DNA of 64,000 nt from Denitratimonas yunnanensis (SeqCode) (GCA_026410415.1 JAPMLR010000001.1:682001-746000); one strand, 5' to 3'. Positions 21,521 through 30,522 are shown, counted from the stretch's first letter. Notes: generated by a model from the sequence alone, not told the origin. A program made the numbers and translations.

Positions 21521-22141
21521 ATGACTGGCTCTTTCCTTCATCTGCCTGCCTGCAATTACCGTCGCGACCGATGGCGCAACCAGCAAGGATGGACACGCGA
21601 GATCCTCCGCGTTCCCGACACCGACGCGTTCCGATGGCGAACGTCGATCGCAGAAATCAGTCAGGACACGATGTTCTCGCCGTATCCGGGCTACCGCCGC
21701 GCCCAGGTGTTGTTGCAAGGCGAGGGATTGCAGCTCGGCTTCGTGGATGGTCGTCGCGTGCTGCTGGAGCCGCCATTCCAACGCATCCAATTCGAGGGCG
21801 ATGACGTGGTTGCGTGCCATTTGCCCGCAGGCCCGGTGCACGTATTCAACGCGATCTGGAACCCGATCCACGTGAACCTGTCGCTGCTGCATCGCCCCTT
21901 GGTCGGCTCGATGGTGTTCCTGCACGAACCGCACGTTGCATGGTTCCTGCATCTGCTGGCCGGCCACGCGAGCCTGCGCGCTGAGCGCGAATGCGTTCTC
22001 GCACAGGGCGACAGTCTCACGCTGAAGCCGGCACCGTCCGAGCGCCTGGTACTGGAGGGTGCCGGTGAAGCACTGCTGCTTCGTCTTGCCACGAGCGCGT
22101 CCGACCACATTCCGGACAGTCCCCCGATCGACTCGACTTGA
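21521..22141 (+). CDS. HutD/Ves family cupin-like protein
   Basis: The 206-residue protein starts at ATG 21521 with GGAG 10 bases upstream. The N-terminus HLPACNYRRDRWRNQQGWTR matches the HutD/Ves opening, normally MPWKNGGGxTREI. Further on, SPYPGYRRAQVLLQGEG and AGPVHVFNAIWNP fit the double-cupin fold. In Pseudomonas HutD is associated with histidine use, but no hut genes are nearby and the glycine-rich KNGGG is changed to RNQQG. A binding or regulatory role is therefore only a guess. Its stop codon overlaps the -35 box of the tRNA-Phe promoter. Confidence 0.72.
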   Translation: MTGSFLHLPACNYRRDRWRNQQGWTREILRVPDTDAFRWRTSIAEISQDTMFSPYPGYRRAQVLLQGEGLQLGFVDGRRVLLEPPFQRIQFEGDDVVACHLPAGPVHVFNAIWNPIHVNLSLLHRPLVGSMVFLHEPHVAWFLHLLAGHASLRAERECVLAQGDSLTLKPAPSERLVLEGAGEALLLRLATSASDHIPDSPPIDST

Positions 22142-22166
22142 CGACAGGGCGCCGAATCGCTTTAAT
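22138..22166 (+). promoter_or_regulatory. promoter of tRNA-Phe
   Basis: TTGACG (22138-22143) and TTTAAT (22161-22166) are spaced by exactly 17 bases and end 46 bases before the tRNA. This is a near-consensus sigma-70 promoter. The -35 overlaps the stop codon of the HutD-like gene. Confidence 0.7.
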
Positions 22167-22212
22167 AGCGTGCTTCGCGCGACGGCATCGCCGCACCGCG
22201 AAACTGCATGAC

Positions 22213-22288
22213 GGCCAAGTAGCTCAGTTGGTAGAGCAGCGGATTGAAAATCCGCGTGTCGGTGGTTCGATTCCGCCCTTGGCCACCA
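22213..22288 (+). tRNA. tRNA-Phe (GAA)
   Basis: The 76-base gene folds as a standard cloverleaf. Acceptor arms GGCCAAG and CTTGGCC pair, the anticodon stem GCGGA/TCCGC frames the loop with GAA, and the T arm has GGTTCGATTCC. The encoded 3' ACCA is present. It has its own promoter upstream and a terminator 8 bases downstream, so it is transcribed alone. Confidence 0.97.
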
Positions 22289-22296
22289 GCATTTCA

Positions 22297-22326
22297 CGCC
22301 CAGCCTCCCAGCTGGGCGTTTTTTTT
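22297..22326 (+). terminator. intrinsic terminator of tRNA-Phe
   Basis: CGCCCAGC and GCTGGGCG form an 8-bp stem around a 6-base loop, followed directly by eight T residues. This is a classic Rho-independent terminator just after the tRNA 3' end. Confidence 0.93.
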
Positions 22327-22406
22327 GGACTCACGCGTTTCAAGCGTTTCGGCGTCACCCATCGCCAAGCCAGCCGGCGTGGCACCGGCTGACCTCATCG
22401 GCGGGG

Positions 22407-24062
22407 TCAATGCGGAAAAACCTTCTGGCCGCCCACCCAGGTTTCCACTACCCCGGTCCGCCACACATCCTCCGGCGGGATCGCGAAAATGTCCCGGTCC
22501 ACGATGATGAAGTCGGCCCATTTTCCGGGCGTCAGCGTGCCGAGGACATCTTCCTGATGCGCGGCATGCGCGGCATCCACGGTGAATGCGCGAAACGCCT
22601 GCTCCAGGCTCAATCGCTGCGCGGGATACCAGCCCCCTTCGGGGCGGCTTTCATGGTCCTGCCGGGTGATGGCTGCGTGCAAGCCGAAAAACGGGTTGGC
22701 CAGCTCCACCGGAAAATCCGAGCCGGCGGCGATGCGTGTTCCCTGCCCCAGGAAGCGCTGCCAGGCATACGCACCATGAATCCGATCCGGCCCGACGCGA
22801 TCTTCGGCCATGTTCATGTCCGAAGTTGCGTGGGTTGGCTGCATCGAGGCAATCAGCTGCAGCGGCAGGAAGCGCGGGATATCCTCCAGCGTCACGACCT
22901 GTGCGTGCTCGATCCTGTTCCGCAACTCGCGGCCGCCCCAGGCTTTGTAAGCCAACGAGAACGCATCGAGCACCTGCCGGTTGCCGCCGTCACCGATGGC
23001 ATGGACATTGACTTGATATCCGCGCGACAGCGCCTTGCCCAGCATCGCGGTGAGGGTATCGCGATCGTGAAAGAGCAGCCCGTGGTTGTGCGGGTCATCG
23101 GAGTACGGCGCAAGCAACGCGGCACCGCGGCTTCCAAGCGCGCCATCGGTATAGAGCTTCACGCTGCGCACGGTGAGATGGTCATTGCCATATCCCACCA
23201 CCGGCCCATCGACAGCGATGCGGTCGAACTCGGCACCGACGCCATCGATCATCGCGTAGAGACGCGCACTGAGCTTGCCGGCATCCGCGTAGGCGCGGAA
23301 CAGGGTGAACGTTTCCGCATCGATGCCTGCGTCATGCACGGACGTGATGCCGACACGCGCCATCTCCGCCAATGCCGCGTCCAGCGCCGCACGCGATTGC
23401 GTGGCGTCGGCCGGAGGAATCTTCTTCTGCACCAGATCCATCGCCGCATCGATCAGGATGCCGGTGGCACGTCCGCTGCTGTCGCGCTCGATGCGCCCAC
23501 CGGCGGGATCGGGTGTTTCCGCGTCGATTCCCGCCAACGCGAGTGCCGCCCGATTGGCCCATCCCGCATGGCCATCCACACGCGCCAGCCACACCGGCCG
23601 ATCGGATACCGCGTGATCGAGCTCGTCGGCCGTGGGGAAACGCCCGAGCTTCCAGATGACCTGATTCCAACCGCGTCCGGTGATCCAGACAGCCTCCGGA
23701 TGCGCCGCCGCGTAGGCGCGAACCGCCTCCAGCGCCGCATCGAGCGAAGGCGTGGAGGAGAGTTCCACCTGTTGCAGGCTCCAGCCCAGCCCCATGACAT
23801 GACCATGTGCATCGATCATCCCGGGCAGCAGCGTGCGGCCCTGGCCATCGTGGCTGCGTGCGTCCGGTGCGCGCTCCCGCAGCGTCGCGGCATCGCCTGT
23901 CGCCACGATGCGCCCTTCATCCACCAGCAGTGCGGCAAAGCGCTGCAGCGTGCCGTCATCGGCGAGGGTGTAGCCATTCACATTGAAAACCAGCAGCGGC
24001 CGGGATATGGCGGACCCGGTACACACCAGCATCAGCGCGACAAGCCAAAAGCGCAGAATCAT
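22407..24062 (-). CDS. exported YtcJ-like amidohydrolase
   Basis: The product is 551 residues from ATG at 24062, with GGAG seven bases upstream; the frame is open to a TTG two codons earlier. A signal peptide (about 1-20) is followed by a metal-dependent amidohydrolase. Motifs are LLPGMIDAHGHVMGLG (HxH metal site), the barrel strand with VHDAGID, HAIGDGGNRQV (His), RIEHAQVV (His) and GSDFPVE (Asp). The order matches YtcJ/amidohydrolase_3 proteins, which hydrolyse unknown cyclic amides or imides. The predicted place is the periplasm. It converges with nothing and has hflD divergent upstream. Confidence 0.85.
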   Translation of the reverse strand: MILRFWLVALMLVCTGSAISRPLLVFNVNGYTLADDGTLQRFAALLVDEGRIVATGDAATLRERAPDARSHDGQGRTLLPGMIDAHGHVMGLGWSLQQVELSSTPSLDAALEAVRAYAAAHPEAVWITGRGWNQVIWKLGRFPTADELDHAVSDRPVWLARVDGHAGWANRAALALAGIDAETPDPAGGRIERDSSGRATGILIDAAMDLVQKKIPPADATQSRAALDAALAEMARVGITSVHDAGIDAETFTLFRAYADAGKLSARLYAMIDGVGAEFDRIAVDGPVVGYGNDHLTVRSVKLYTDGALGSRGAALLAPYSDDPHNHGLLFHDRDTLTAMLGKALSRGYQVNVHAIGDGGNRQVLDAFSLAYKAWGGRELRNRIEHAQVVTLEDIPRFLPLQLIASMQPTHATSDMNMAEDRVGPDRIHGAYAWQRFLGQGTRIAAGSDFPVELANPFFGLHAAITRQDHESRPEGGWYPAQRLSLEQAFRAFTVDAAHAAHQEDVLGTLTPGKWADFIIVDRDIFAIPPEDVWRTGVVETWVGGQKVFPH

Positions 24063-24247
24063 CGGCAAACTCCATCGGACAGTGGTGACATATCGTGGCG
24101 CGATCCCATGTCCCGGCTCGCCAGGACATGAGCATCACACGGCATGATCCTACGCGACGCGGTGATCGATTGCGTCGGGCCATTTCACCTTGCACGCAAA
24201 ATGGCCGAAAATCGCCTGTTCGCCTACCGTCGTCATGAAGGAATCCG

Positions 24248-24853
24248 ATGAAGCACCGCACCCTCGCGCTCGCTGGCCTGATGCAGGGTCTGCGTCTGGC
24301 GCAGGCTACTGCCAGGAATGGCAGCGCAGATGATGCCGACCTCGGCGCCTCGCTGGCCTCGGTATTTCGCATCGACGCGGATTCGGTCGAGGCCGTCTAC
24401 GGTTCGGCCCGACTCATGCGGACGGGTCTGGATACCCTGATCGGCCAGCTTCAGGGCGGCGCGGCGCGGGACGGCGCGATCAGCAAAATGGCGGTCACCG
24501 TGCTGCACGTCGAGCGCCAACTCCATGCCCGGGCCGACCTGATGGCGGCGCTGCAGGAGGGCATTGTCGATGCCGGACGCCAGCGCGAGCACTTCGGCGC
24601 CACCCACTCCACCGTGATCGCGCGTCTTGGCGACATCTACGCCAACAGCGTCAGCCGGCTTTCCACGCGCGTGCTGGTGCAGGGCAATCCGGCGCAGTTG
24701 CAACAGGAACAGGTGGTCGCGCAGATTCGCGCCTGCCTGCTGGCCTCGTTACGTTCGGCCGTGTTGTGGCGACAGCTGCGCGGGAGTTACTGGGATCTGT
24801 TGCTGCGCCGGCGCGCCATGCTCGACGCGGCGCGGCGCTGGCTCGACACCTGA
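24248..24853 (+). CDS. hflD: HflD family high-frequency lysogenisation protein
   Basis: A 201-residue, all-helical protein aligned by eye with E. coli HflD along its length. Matching points are the start TLALAGLMQGLRLAQ, the VYGSARLMRTGLDTL segment, LHVERQL, DAGRQREHF, DIYANSVSRL, and near the end QIRACLLASLRSAVLWRQL. HflD is a peripheral inner-membrane protein that limits phage lambda CII activity; its normal host role is unclear. In enterobacteria it sits between mnmA and purB. Here neither is present; an amidohydrolase diverges on one side and an EEP gene converges on the other. Confidence 0.88.
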   Translation: MKHRTLALAGLMQGLRLAQATARNGSADDADLGASLASVFRIDADSVEAVYGSARLMRTGLDTLIGQLQGGAARDGAISKMAVTVLHVERQLHARADLMAALQEGIVDAGRQREHFGATHSTVIARLGDIYANSVSRLSTRVLVQGNPAQLQQEQVVAQIRACLLASLRSAVLWRQLRGSYWDLLLRRRAMLDAARRWLDT

Positions 24854-24911
24854 GAGCGACATTGCCGCATCCGGCGTCCAGCGCTGGCTACTTCGTCAGC
24901 CGGCCAGCCGG

Positions 24912-26105
24912 TCACTCGCCGGACGCTCCCAGATCCAGCCAGACCAGCCGGTGATCCGAGGCCTGCATCCAATTCGCGCCACGCTCGCCTTCATCCGGCC
25001 AGAACACGCCGCCATCGCGCACGGAAAATCCCGTCGACGGCAGCAGGTAATCGAGCCTGAGCGTGCCGGTGCGCGGGCCGAAGTCACCCGTGTGCGCGGC
25101 CACGTCGCCGCGTCGCGGGTGGCCGTACCGCTGCGCCAATTCCACGACGGCGTCGCTTCGAGGCACGAACGCCTGAAGGATGCGCGGATGATCCAGCAGC
25201 GCACCAATCGCGTCGTGATTTCCGTCGCCATCCTCCCGGTCGGCATTCAGATCCCCCGCGATGACGAAGTGCGCGTCACCAGCCAGGCCACCACAGACAC
25301 CCCGGTCATCGCACAACCAGTCGGCATCCCCGCTGATGTAATGCCGCCACAGTGCGATTTCATCGGCGTTTCGCGCCCCGTTGCGGTCTTCCGGCCCATC
25401 GAACACCGGCGGCGTGGGATGGGAAACCAGAAAGTGCAGCGTCCCCAGCGCGGTCCGAATCGGCACGTCCCAGTGCGATTTGGATGACAATCGAAGTTGC
25501 GCCCAGATCTCATCCGGATGGAACGGCGTGCCGTCCGGGTTGAGCGGGCGACGGGCGCCCGGAAGATCCTTCCACAGAAAGTGCTGAAAGCTCCGTACCG
25601 AATCAACGTCGATCGGATAGCGCGACAGCACCAGCATGCCGTACTGGCCCGGATGGGTTCCGTAACCCCACGCATCGTCCGGTGTGTCACTGCGGCCATC
25701 GCCATCCAGATCCAGCCCACTCGGGACACCGGTGTTGACGGTGGCGGTGAAGCGATGGTCGTAACGGATCGGCGTCAATCCTTCGCTTGGCACTTCCAGA
25801 TAGCGGCGCTGGAACAACTCGGCGGCCCGCTCGCCGTCGTCGTGGTCGAACTCGTTGAGCAGGATCACATCCGGACGCAGGTGCTGAATCACACTGGCGA
25901 TCCCACGCGCATCGTCATCACCGCGCTCCAATCGTGCGATCAGGCCGCCCGCCTCGCGGTCGAACAACGAGGTGTTGTACGTGGCGACCCGCAGCGTCAG
26001 CGCCTGGGGAGGTGTTGGCTCAGTCACGGGTGGTGCGGGCGAAGACGCGGGGCCGCAAGCGACCAGCATGGTGCAACAAAGAAACGAAGACACGAAATAC
26101 CGCAT
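24912..26105 (-). CDS. endonuclease/exonuclease/phosphatase family lipoprotein
   Basis: The 397-residue protein begins MRYFVSSFLCCTMLVAC, a lipoprotein signal with Cys17. Then comes a DNase I-like (EEP) domain: LRVATYNTS, DVILLNEFDHDD (Glu metal ligand), VIAGDLNADRED (Asp/Asn) and the closing ASDHRLVWLDL (Asp-His). Exported EEP proteins of this size act as phosphodiesterases or nucleases on extracellular substrates, so a role in scavenging phosphate or nucleotides is plausible (inference). The gene converges with hflD and lies downstream of the PCu(A)C copper chaperone gene. Confidence 0.82.
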   Translation of the reverse strand: MRYFVSSFLCCTMLVACGPASSPAPPVTEPTPPQALTLRVATYNTSLFDREAGGLIARLERGDDDARGIASVIQHLRPDVILLNEFDHDDGERAAELFQRRYLEVPSEGLTPIRYDHRFTATVNTGVPSGLDLDGDGRSDTPDDAWGYGTHPGQYGMLVLSRYPIDVDSVRSFQHFLWKDLPGARRPLNPDGTPFHPDEIWAQLRLSSKSHWDVPIRTALGTLHFLVSHPTPPVFDGPEDRNGARNADEIALWRHYISGDADWLCDDRGVCGGLAGDAHFVIAGDLNADREDGDGNHDAIGALLDHPRILQAFVPRSDAVVELAQRYGHPRRGDVAAHTGDFGPRTGTLRLDYLLPSTGFSVRDGGVFWPDEGERGANWMQASDHRLVWLDLGASGE

Positions 26106-26168
26106 TGAATTGTCACCGAAGGAGGCGAAATGAAAAGATGACCTGTTGGCCGTGTCATCGCGCAGGTG

Positions 26169-26618
26169 TCACTCAGGGGCGCGCACCGTGAACTCGCCAC
26201 GGGCAACCTCCCGCCCCCCGGAAGAAAACACGAGGGTGACCTTCGCCCCCTCCTCCATCGGCGACCGGGGACGGAACAACATCAAGTGCAAGCCTCCGGG
26301 TTGCAGCGTCGCAATGCCGCCCGGCGCGATGTCCAGGCGAGGAACCCGGCGCATGCGCATCACCCCTTCGACCTCGTGCATTTCATGGATCTCGATCGCG
26401 CCGAAGCTTTCCGACATCACGGCATCGATGCCGACGGCTTGATCACCTCGATTTTCCAATCGCGCGTAACCCGCCCTGACCGGCGCCGAAGGTGGCGCGG
26501 GACGGATCCATGCATCCTGCACCGAGATGCCCGGCGACGTGTCGCTCCCTGCCGCCTGAACCGGCGCCGACAGAAACACCGCCAGCACCCACCCCGTCAT
26601 CCAAACTGATACGTTCAT
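26169..26618 (-). CDS. periplasmic copper chaperone PCu(A)C
   Basis: The protein of about 149 residues has a signal peptide ending APVQA. The mature domain opens ISVQDAWIRPAPPSAPVRAG, and the copper site follows: HEM, a Met within the MRMRR stretch, and HLM about 21 residues later in GGLHLMLF. This HxM...M...HxM spacing defines PCu(A)C chaperones, which deliver Cu(I) to the CuA site of cytochrome oxidase. ATG 26618 gives a normal signal peptide; an ATG at 26639 would add seven residues. It diverges from the DUF4139 gene, whose start is only 40 bp away. Confidence 0.9.
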   Translation of the reverse strand: MNVSVWMTGWVLAVFLSAPVQAAGSDTSPGISVQDAWIRPAPPSAPVRAGYARLENRGDQAVGIDAVMSESFGAIEIHEMHEVEGVMRMRRVPRLDIAPGGIATLQPGGLHLMLFRPRSPMEEGAKVTLVFSSGGREVARGEFTVRAPE

Positions 26619-26658
26619 GGGTGCCAATGATACGCCCATCCCCCATCAGGAGCCTGCC

Positions 26659-28152
26659 ATGCGACACCATATGCTTTCCCTCTCCCTTGCCTTGGCGATG
26701 ACCGCGATGACCACGAATGCCGCCGCAGACACCACCTCGATCACGCTCTATTCGGGAAACTTCGATGCGGTATCGCAAAGTTACCCGTCCAGTCACATGC
26801 CCGGTCTGGCGCAGATCAGCCAGTCGCTGACGCGGGAAGTACCACGCGGCAGCGGTGAAATTTCGCTTGACCGGCTGCCGATGGCGATCGACGTCGGCAG
26901 CGTGCAGTTCGTTCCTGCAACCACCGGGCTGCGCATCGCCAGCCAGCGTTACGATTTCGCCCTCGTCGGACAGGACCAGTTGCTGCAGCAGGCGATCGGA
27001 CAACGCGTTGTGGTCGAGCAGGCCGCAGGCGGCGATACCCGGCGCTTTGCCGGGACCTTGCTCTCGGCAGGCAACGGTCTGACGTTGGTGCAGGACGATG
27101 GCCGCGTGCGCGTGCTGGCGAGCTACAGCAGCTTCGAACTGGAGTCGATGCCTGCCGGCTTGAGTGCCCGTCCGACACTGCGCTGGCGGATCGACAGTCC
27201 TCGCGCGGGTCGGGAGAACTTCCAGATTGACTATGCCACCGGCGGCATGGCGTGGCAGGCGGAATACCAAGTCCGGCTCGATGGTCCGGCGCAGAACGGG
27301 AGGATGGCTCTGTCGGGTGCGGCGCAAGTGGTGAACCGCTCAGGCATCGATTTCCCCGACACCTCGCTGACGCTGGTGGCCGGCAGTCCGAATCAGGCCC
27401 GCGCTGCCACGCCACGCGGAGCTCCGGTCGTCGCATCGATGATGATGAAATCGGTGGTGGCGGATGCTTACGAAGCCGCGCCTGAGGTCGAGGAGTCGGG
27501 CGAATACCATGCCTATCCGTTGCGCCAACCGGTGGACCTCCCCAACGGCAGCGTGCAGCGCGTGTCGCTGCTCGATCCCGTCTCTGGCGCAGGCTTCGTG
27601 CGCCGCTACGAAGCAGGTTCGCCCGCTGGCTACTACCGTCCGGCGCGCCCGCAGGTGCATCCGAATCAGGGCGAGGAAATCCTTGCCGTCACGACGACGC
27701 TGGAGTTTTCCAACGATCGCGGCAACGGCCTCGGTGTGCCATTGCCCGCTGGGCGGGTGCGGGTATTTCAAGCCGGCAGTGGCAGCGATGCGCTGCTTGG
27801 TGAAGCGTGGCTTGGCCATGTGCCTGTCGGACAAAAGGTGCTGCTGGGTCTCGGCGATGCGTTCGATCTGACCGCCAAACGCAAGCACACCGCGTTCAAG
27901 CTGGCAGACGATCGCTTGAGCTTGACGGAAACGGTGGAAGTCACCTTGTCCAACGCCAAGTCGCAGCCTGCCACCGTGCGCCTGCATGAACCACTCACCC
28001 GCTGGCAGGATTGGGATGTGCTGGAGTCTTCGCAGACATGGGAGAAATCAGACGCACAGAGCATCGTGTTCGACGTGCTGGTCCCTCCCGGCAAGGACAC
28101 CGTCGTGCGGTACACCGTGCGCTATCGCTGGCCGAACGACGTGCGGCCATGA
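26659..28152 (+). CDS. exported DUF4139 domain protein
   Basis: A 497-residue protein from ATG 26659, with AGGAG six bases upstream. It has a signal peptide ending in NAAA (about residue 22). The mature part reads ITLYSGNFDAV near the N-terminus, WQAEYQVRL in the middle and a C-terminal beta region. DUF4139 proteins are secreted or envelope beta-sandwich proteins of unknown function, often with a mucoidy-inhibitor-like architecture in eukaryotic relatives. A hairpin 11 bases after the stop ends the transcript. It diverges from the PCu(A)C gene, so a shared regulator is possible. Confidence 0.78.
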   Translation: MRHHMLSLSLALAMTAMTTNAAADTTSITLYSGNFDAVSQSYPSSHMPGLAQISQSLTREVPRGSGEISLDRLPMAIDVGSVQFVPATTGLRIASQRYDFALVGQDQLLQQAIGQRVVVEQAAGGDTRRFAGTLLSAGNGLTLVQDDGRVRVLASYSSFELESMPAGLSARPTLRWRIDSPRAGRENFQIDYATGGMAWQAEYQVRLDGPAQNGRMALSGAAQVVNRSGIDFPDTSLTLVAGSPNQARAATPRGAPVVASMMMKSVVADAYEAAPEVEESGEYHAYPLRQPVDLPNGSVQRVSLLDPVSGAGFVRRYEAGSPAGYYRPARPQVHPNQGEEILAVTTTLEFSNDRGNGLGVPLPAGRVRVFQAGSGSDALLGEAWLGHVPVGQKVLLGLGDAFDLTAKRKHTAFKLADDRLSLTETVEVTLSNAKSQPATVRLHEPLTRWQDWDVLESSQTWEKSDAQSIVFDVLVPPGKDTVVRYTVRYRWPNDVRP

Positions 28153-28163
28153 CACTCGCACCA

Positions 28164-28195
28164 CGCCTTTCCGTACCGCGTGGTACGGAAAGGCG
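28164..28195 (+). terminator. strong 14-bp hairpin after DUF4139 gene
   Basis: CGCCTTTCCGTACC and GGTACGGAAAGGCG form a perfect 14-bp stem with a GCGT loop. It sits 11 bases after the stop codon. There is no T-run, so termination strength is uncertain. Confidence 0.65.
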
Positions 28196-28248
28196 GCTCA
28201 ACTGTTAGGCTTGCACCCCACATCCATCGCGCCCCATCCCCACTCGCC

Positions 28249-29034
28249 ATGCTCGACCGCATCGACCACGACGGCATTCTCGAACTTCGTCTTGCGCGCC
28301 CACCCGTCAACGCGCTCAATCTGGAACTGCTGACTGCATTGCGCGACGCCATCGAGTCCGCGCCCGACACGGGCGCGAAGGCTCTGGTCCTGAGCGGTCG
28401 CCCCGGCGTCTTCACCGCCGGTCTCGACTTGCCGTGGCTGATTGCCCGGGACATCGATGTGGTGGAGGCCACCTGGACAGCGTTCGGCGGTGTCTGTCGC
28501 GCGCTCGCCGCCTCACCCCTGATGTCGGCCGCCGCGATCGGCGGTTACAGCCCGGCCGGCGGCGCGGTGATCAGCCTGTATTGCGATTACCGCGTGATGG
28601 CCCGCAGCCCGGCCGGCGACGACCCGGCGGCAGCGCGTGGCCCGTATCGTATCGGCCTGAATGAAGTTGCCGTGGGACTGTTCGTTCCCGAAGCGATCCA
28701 ACATGCGCTGTGCCGCCTGGTGGGTCCGCACCGCGCCGAACGGCTGATGGTGGCGGGCGCCATGCCCAGTGCCGAAGAGGCGTTCGCCATCGGCATGGTG
28801 GATGAGCTGGTTCCCGGCGAAGGCGTGGTCGACGCGGCCATCGGCTGGTTGAACGCGATGCTCTCGATGCCACAAAGTGCACAGCGCGAAACCCGCCGCA
28901 TCGCGCGACGCGATCTGATCGAATCGATCTCCGACCCGGCGCGCATGGATCTCCCCCGCTTCATCCGGGGCTGGCAATCGGACGAAACGCAAGCCGTGCT
29001 TCGCACCGTGTTGGCGCGGCTCGGAAAAGGTTGA
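28249..29034 (+). CDS. delta3,delta2-enoyl-CoA isomerase-like crotonase
   Basis: The 261-residue protein starts at MLDRIDHDGILELRLARP. The region GGYSPAGGAVISLYCDYRVM and GLNEVAVGLFVPEAI matches mitochondrial enoyl-CoA isomerase ECI1 better than enoyl-CoA hydratase. The first hydratase glutamate (GGGxELA) is absent while the second (LNEV) is kept, as in ECI1. This fits moving a double bond from C3 to C2 during oxidation of unsaturated fatty acids (EC 5.3.3.8). An upstream in-frame start at 28180 lies in the preceding hairpin and is unlikely. It converges with the DUF3817 gene across a perfect hairpin. Confidence 0.82.
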   Translation: MLDRIDHDGILELRLARPPVNALNLELLTALRDAIESAPDTGAKALVLSGRPGVFTAGLDLPWLIARDIDVVEATWTAFGGVCRALAASPLMSAAAIGGYSPAGGAVISLYCDYRVMARSPAGDDPAAARGPYRIGLNEVAVGLFVPEAIQHALCRLVGPHRAERLMVAGAMPSAEEAFAIGMVDELVPGEGVVDAAIGWLNAMLSMPQSAQRETRRIARRDLIESISDPARMDLPRFIRGWQSDETQAVLRTVLARLGKG

Positions 29035-29052
29035 CTTGTCGCAACGATGAAA

Positions 29053-29082
29053 CGATCAGGTGCCGTGCCCGGCACCTGATCG
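29053..29082. terminator. bidirectional hairpin between convergent genes
   Basis: CGATCAGGTGCC and GGCACCTGATCG form a perfect 12-bp stem with a 6-base loop, 18 bases after the isomerase stop and 12 bases before the DUF3817 stop. Placement suggests a shared terminator although a T-run is lacking. Confidence 0.65.
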
Positions 29083-29094
29083 CTGCGGGCATCT

Positions 29095-29433
29095 TCAGAC
29101 CACCGCTTGCCGTGATATCGACGTCGACAGCAGGCCGCGACGACGGAACCAGATTTCCAATGGCAACGTGACCAGTGGCGGAATGGCCGCACCTATCGCC
29201 AGCAGCGTGGCCCAGAACGGCCAGTTCAAGCGCCACGCCACCAGGATCGACACGACCAGGTACACCAGGAAGGCGGCACCGTGCAGCCGCCCGAACCACC
29301 ACACACCCGCGTCGGTGACGCCGGCGCCGTATTTGAGCCACATGCCGATCAACAAGCCCGCCCACGTGATGGCTTCGATCATTGCCACGATGGAAAACAC
29401 GCGACCCATCGGGCTGATTTGACGCACACTCAT
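29095..29433 (-). CDS. DUF3817 family small membrane protein
   Basis: A 112-residue protein with three membrane segments: FSIVAMIEAITWAGLLIGMW, AAFLVYLVVSILVAW and WATLLAIGAAIPPLVTLPL. The pattern EAITWAGLLIGMWLKY, then GRLHGAAFLVY, and an FRRRG end matches DUF3817. ATG 29433 has GGAGG seven bases upstream, while the frame is open further upstream without conservation. The function is unknown; it is an integral inner-membrane protein. Confidence 0.85.
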   Translation of the reverse strand: MSVRQISPMGRVFSIVAMIEAITWAGLLIGMWLKYGAGVTDAGVWWFGRLHGAAFLVYLVVSILVAWRLNWPFWATLLAIGAAIPPLVTLPLEIWFRRRGLLSTSISRQAVV

Positions 29434-29571
29434 GCAAGGGCCTCCACTGGAAGAATCGATAATGAGATCCGACCTGCGGGCAGCAGCGAGATCGTCACGG
29501 ATGCCCGCCGCAGTCGAGAGAACACGCATGCACAACCAGGCATGCCGTGTCCCGGGCCCTGCATGCGGGTG

Positions 29572-30420
29572 TCATTCACCCACCGCCACCGGTCGCGACG
29601 GCACCGATATCCACTCGCTCCACGATCCTGCGTAGATTCGCGAACCGGTGAGACCGGCATGTTCCATCGCCAGGAGGTTGTGGCAGGCTGTCACGCCCGA
29701 ACCGCACATGTGCACCACTTCCTGAGCGGGACACGTATTGATCAGGGCATGGAACTGGCTCGCCAGCGTCGGTGCGGGCAGGAAACACCCGTCCGCACCG
29801 AGGTTGTCGGCAAAGGGGCGATTGATGGCGCCGGGAATGTGTCCGGCGCGGGCATCCAGCGGCTCGACATCGCCCCTGAAGCGCGCTGCCGCGCGTGCAT
29901 CGAGCAACAGGCCATTGCCATTGGCCATGCGCGCCGCGATAACCGCCGTGGTGACGATGGAGCGGCTGTCGAAACGCGCCTTGTATTGACCTTTGCCCGC
30001 ACGTGGCACCGTACGCTCCAGCTCTCCCCCCTGCGCCTGCCAAGCCGCGAAGCCACCATCGAGCACCGCAATGCGACGGTGTCCGAGCAGACGCAGCATC
30101 CACCAGAGCCGAGCAGCAAACATTCCGCTGTCTGCGTCGTATGCAACGACCTGGTGCGCCGGCGTGATGCCCCAGCGCTGCAGGCACGCGCAGAATGCAT
30201 CGGAATCGGGTAAAGGATGACGGCCGCGCCCGACGCGGGAAAGGTCGGAGAGATCGCGGTCCAGATGGGCATAATGCGCGCCTGGCACATGCCCCGCCAG
30301 ATAAGCGCGCTCTCCACTGCCCGGATCGCTCAGCTCGAACCGGCAATCGACCACCACGAGCAATGGATCAGCCAGCTGGTTGCGCAACGCCGTGGCGTCG
30401 ATCAAGGTTTGCCAGGTCAT
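29572..30420 (-). CDS. sseA: 3-mercaptopyruvate sulfurtransferase (tandem rhodanese)
   Basis: The 282-residue protein holds two rhodanese domains, an inactive one (about 8-135, VVVDCRFEL to WWMLRLLGH) and a catalytic one (about 160-275). The active loop is CGSGVTA, the form typical of 3-mercaptopyruvate sulfurtransferase, whereas thiosulfate sulfurtransferase usually has CRKGVTA. It would move sulfur from 3-mercaptopyruvate to cyanide or thiol acceptors in the cytoplasm. It is 138 bp upstream of the DUF3817 gene in the same direction. Confidence 0.88.
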   Translation of the reverse strand: MTWQTLIDATALRNQLADPLLVVVDCRFELSDPGSGERAYLAGHVPGAHYAHLDRDLSDLSRVGRGRHPLPDSDAFCACLQRWGITPAHQVVAYDADSGMFAARLWWMLRLLGHRRIAVLDGGFAAWQAQGGELERTVPRAGKGQYKARFDSRSIVTTAVIAARMANGNGLLLDARAAARFRGDVEPLDARAGHIPGAINRPFADNLGADGCFLPAPTLASQFHALINTCPAQEVVHMCGSGVTACHNLLAMEHAGLTGSRIYAGSWSEWISVPSRPVAVGE

Positions 30421-30522
30421 GCGAACACCGATACGGGAGAAGTCAGCGGCATGCTATCGCGCCATGTCGCCCCACTGGAACCTGCAGTGCCGTGACGGGC
30501 GCGAAAATCGTGACGACCCATG

